6,373 nt of DNA, taken from NCBI GenBank assembly GCA_023437485.1, contig JAEZGB010000075.1:1-6373 (forward strand), read 5' to 3'. Position numbers and translations under genes: made by a program. The DNA comes from Bacteroidota bacterium (lineage in GTDB: Bacteria; Bacteroidota; Bacteroidia; Flavobacteriales; Flavobacteriaceae). The notes under the pieces are model-generated. The model did not search any database and was not told the DNA's origin. It worked only from the letters and a program-made list of their open reading frames with translations. Below are positions 5,734-6,373 of the stretch, piece by piece. Position 1 is the stretch's first letter. Every line of letters starts with the position of its first letter.

Positions 5734-6373
5734 ATGAGGAACACCGTCAACATTGTCATTGCGGCGCTGGCCGTAGTGATTTCGGCTTATCTCTTTTCGG
5801 ATGCTTTCCGCAACCGCAACCAGGGGAATGACACCATTAGCGTGACCGGTTCGGGCAAAAAGGATTTTACGTCTGATCTGATTGTGTGGAGCGGCACGTT
5901 TTCACGCAAGAACTTCACTTTGAAAGATGCCTACGCTTCACTGGACTCCGACCGCGAAAAAATTCGGGAATACCTGCTTTCAAAGGGGGTAAAACCTGCC
6001 GAAGTGGTCTTTTCGGCCGTCAACTTCAACAAGGATTACAACTACACCTACAATGATAACGGCGGGATTAGGGAGCAGATTTTCACGGGGTTTTCGCTCA
6101 CTCAGACCGTCACCGTGCAATCCACCGAAGTCAATAAAACCGAGGAAATCTCGCGCCAATCCAGCGAGCTCATCAACCAGGGGATCGAATTTTACTCGAA
6201 CCCACCCGAATACTACTACACCAAACTCGCCGAACTCAAAATCCAGATGATCGCCGAGGCTACCAAGGACGCAAACGCACGCGCCCGCAGCATTGCCGAA
6301 AACGCCGGCGCCGGGCTGGGAGATCTCAAAAAATCGACATGGGCGTTTTCCAGATTACGGGCCAGAATTCAAG
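5734..6373 (+). CDS. Membrane-anchored SIMPL/DUF541-domain protein, 3' partial, probable one-base frameshift
   Basis: The gene starts at ATG 5734 and runs off the window with no stop in frame (213 codons visible). Residues 4-22 (TVNIVIAALAVVISAYLF) form an uncleaved-looking signal anchor, so the rest is expected in the periplasm. The SIMPL/DUF541 domain begins at ISVTGSGKKDFTSD (35-48), with further family pattern at LLSKGVKP (81-88), IEFYSNPPEYYYTKL (151-165), and an RARSIAENAGAGLGDLKK helix-turn (183-200). The family's biochemical function is not known; members are periplasmic or outer-membrane-associated and are linked to stress in a few bacteria. After K200-S201 the reading frame gives TWAFSRLRARIQ, unlike the family, while the frame beginning at ATG 6339 gives MGVFQITGQNS, which is the expected continuation. 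One base therefore seems to be missing around 6328-6339. This is either a sequencing/assembly error or a true mutation that would truncate the protein. Confidence 0.85.
   Translation, partial: MRNTVNIVIAALAVVISAYLFSDAFRNRNQGNDTISVTGSGKKDFTSDLIVWSGTFSRKNFTLKDAYASLDSDREKIREYLLSKGVKPAEVVFSAVNFNKDYNYTYNDNGGIREQIFTGFSLTQTVTVQSTEVNKTEEISRQSSELINQGIEFYSNPPEYYYTKLAELKIQMIAEATKDANARARSIAENAGAGLGDLKKSTWAFSRLRARIQ

Noticed and set aside
6053..6250. 65-codon plus-strand open frame inside the SIMPL gene
   Set aside because: A Ser/Pro/Arg/Asn-rich out-of-frame translation; the SIMPL frame across the same bases has clear family sequence.

Overview
The window reads as a compact stretch of chromosome from a member of the Bacteroidota. 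The support is protein-level resemblance to that phylum: an NDH-2-like flavoprotein with the C-terminal hydrophobic tail usual there, an agmatinase-family ureohydrolase of the SHASIM type, and a SIMPL-domain protein. Good Shine-Dalgarno sequences are also scarce. I cannot place it more finely. I see no mobile element, CRISPR array, tRNA or rRNA, and no gap longer than about 160 bases between genes.

Left part (plus strand): the last 41 codons of a small DUF486/DMT-family membrane protein overlap by one base (TAATG) with a 120-residue cupin protein that has lost part of the usual metal site. After 34 bases comes a 421-residue NDH-2-like NAD(P)H:quinone oxidoreductase. Its stop codon shares the four bases TTAG with the stop codon of the convergent gene that follows.

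Middle (minus strand, read right to left): kynureninase (kynU), an agmatinase/arginase-family ureohydrolase 4 bases behind it, then, after a 159-base gap, kynurenine 3-monooxygenase (kmo). KMO would turn L-kynurenine into 3-hydroxykynurenine. KynU carries the substrate-recognition residues of the human-type enzyme, which prefers 3-hydroxykynurenine, so the pair should make 3-hydroxyanthranilate and alanine from tryptophan-derived kynurenine. Tryptophan dioxygenase, a classical formamidase and 3-hydroxyanthranilate dioxygenase are not in the window. The ureohydrolase occupies the place in the cluster where a formamidase could be expected. It may be an ordinary agmatinase carried along, or it may have a role in this pathway; the sequence alone does not decide.

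Right part (plus strand): across a 92-base divergent intergenic region holding a tandem TTAAAGGG repeat and a small inverted repeat, a membrane-anchored SIMPL/DUF541 protein begins. It runs off the window and appears to carry a one-base frameshift near position 6334-6339.
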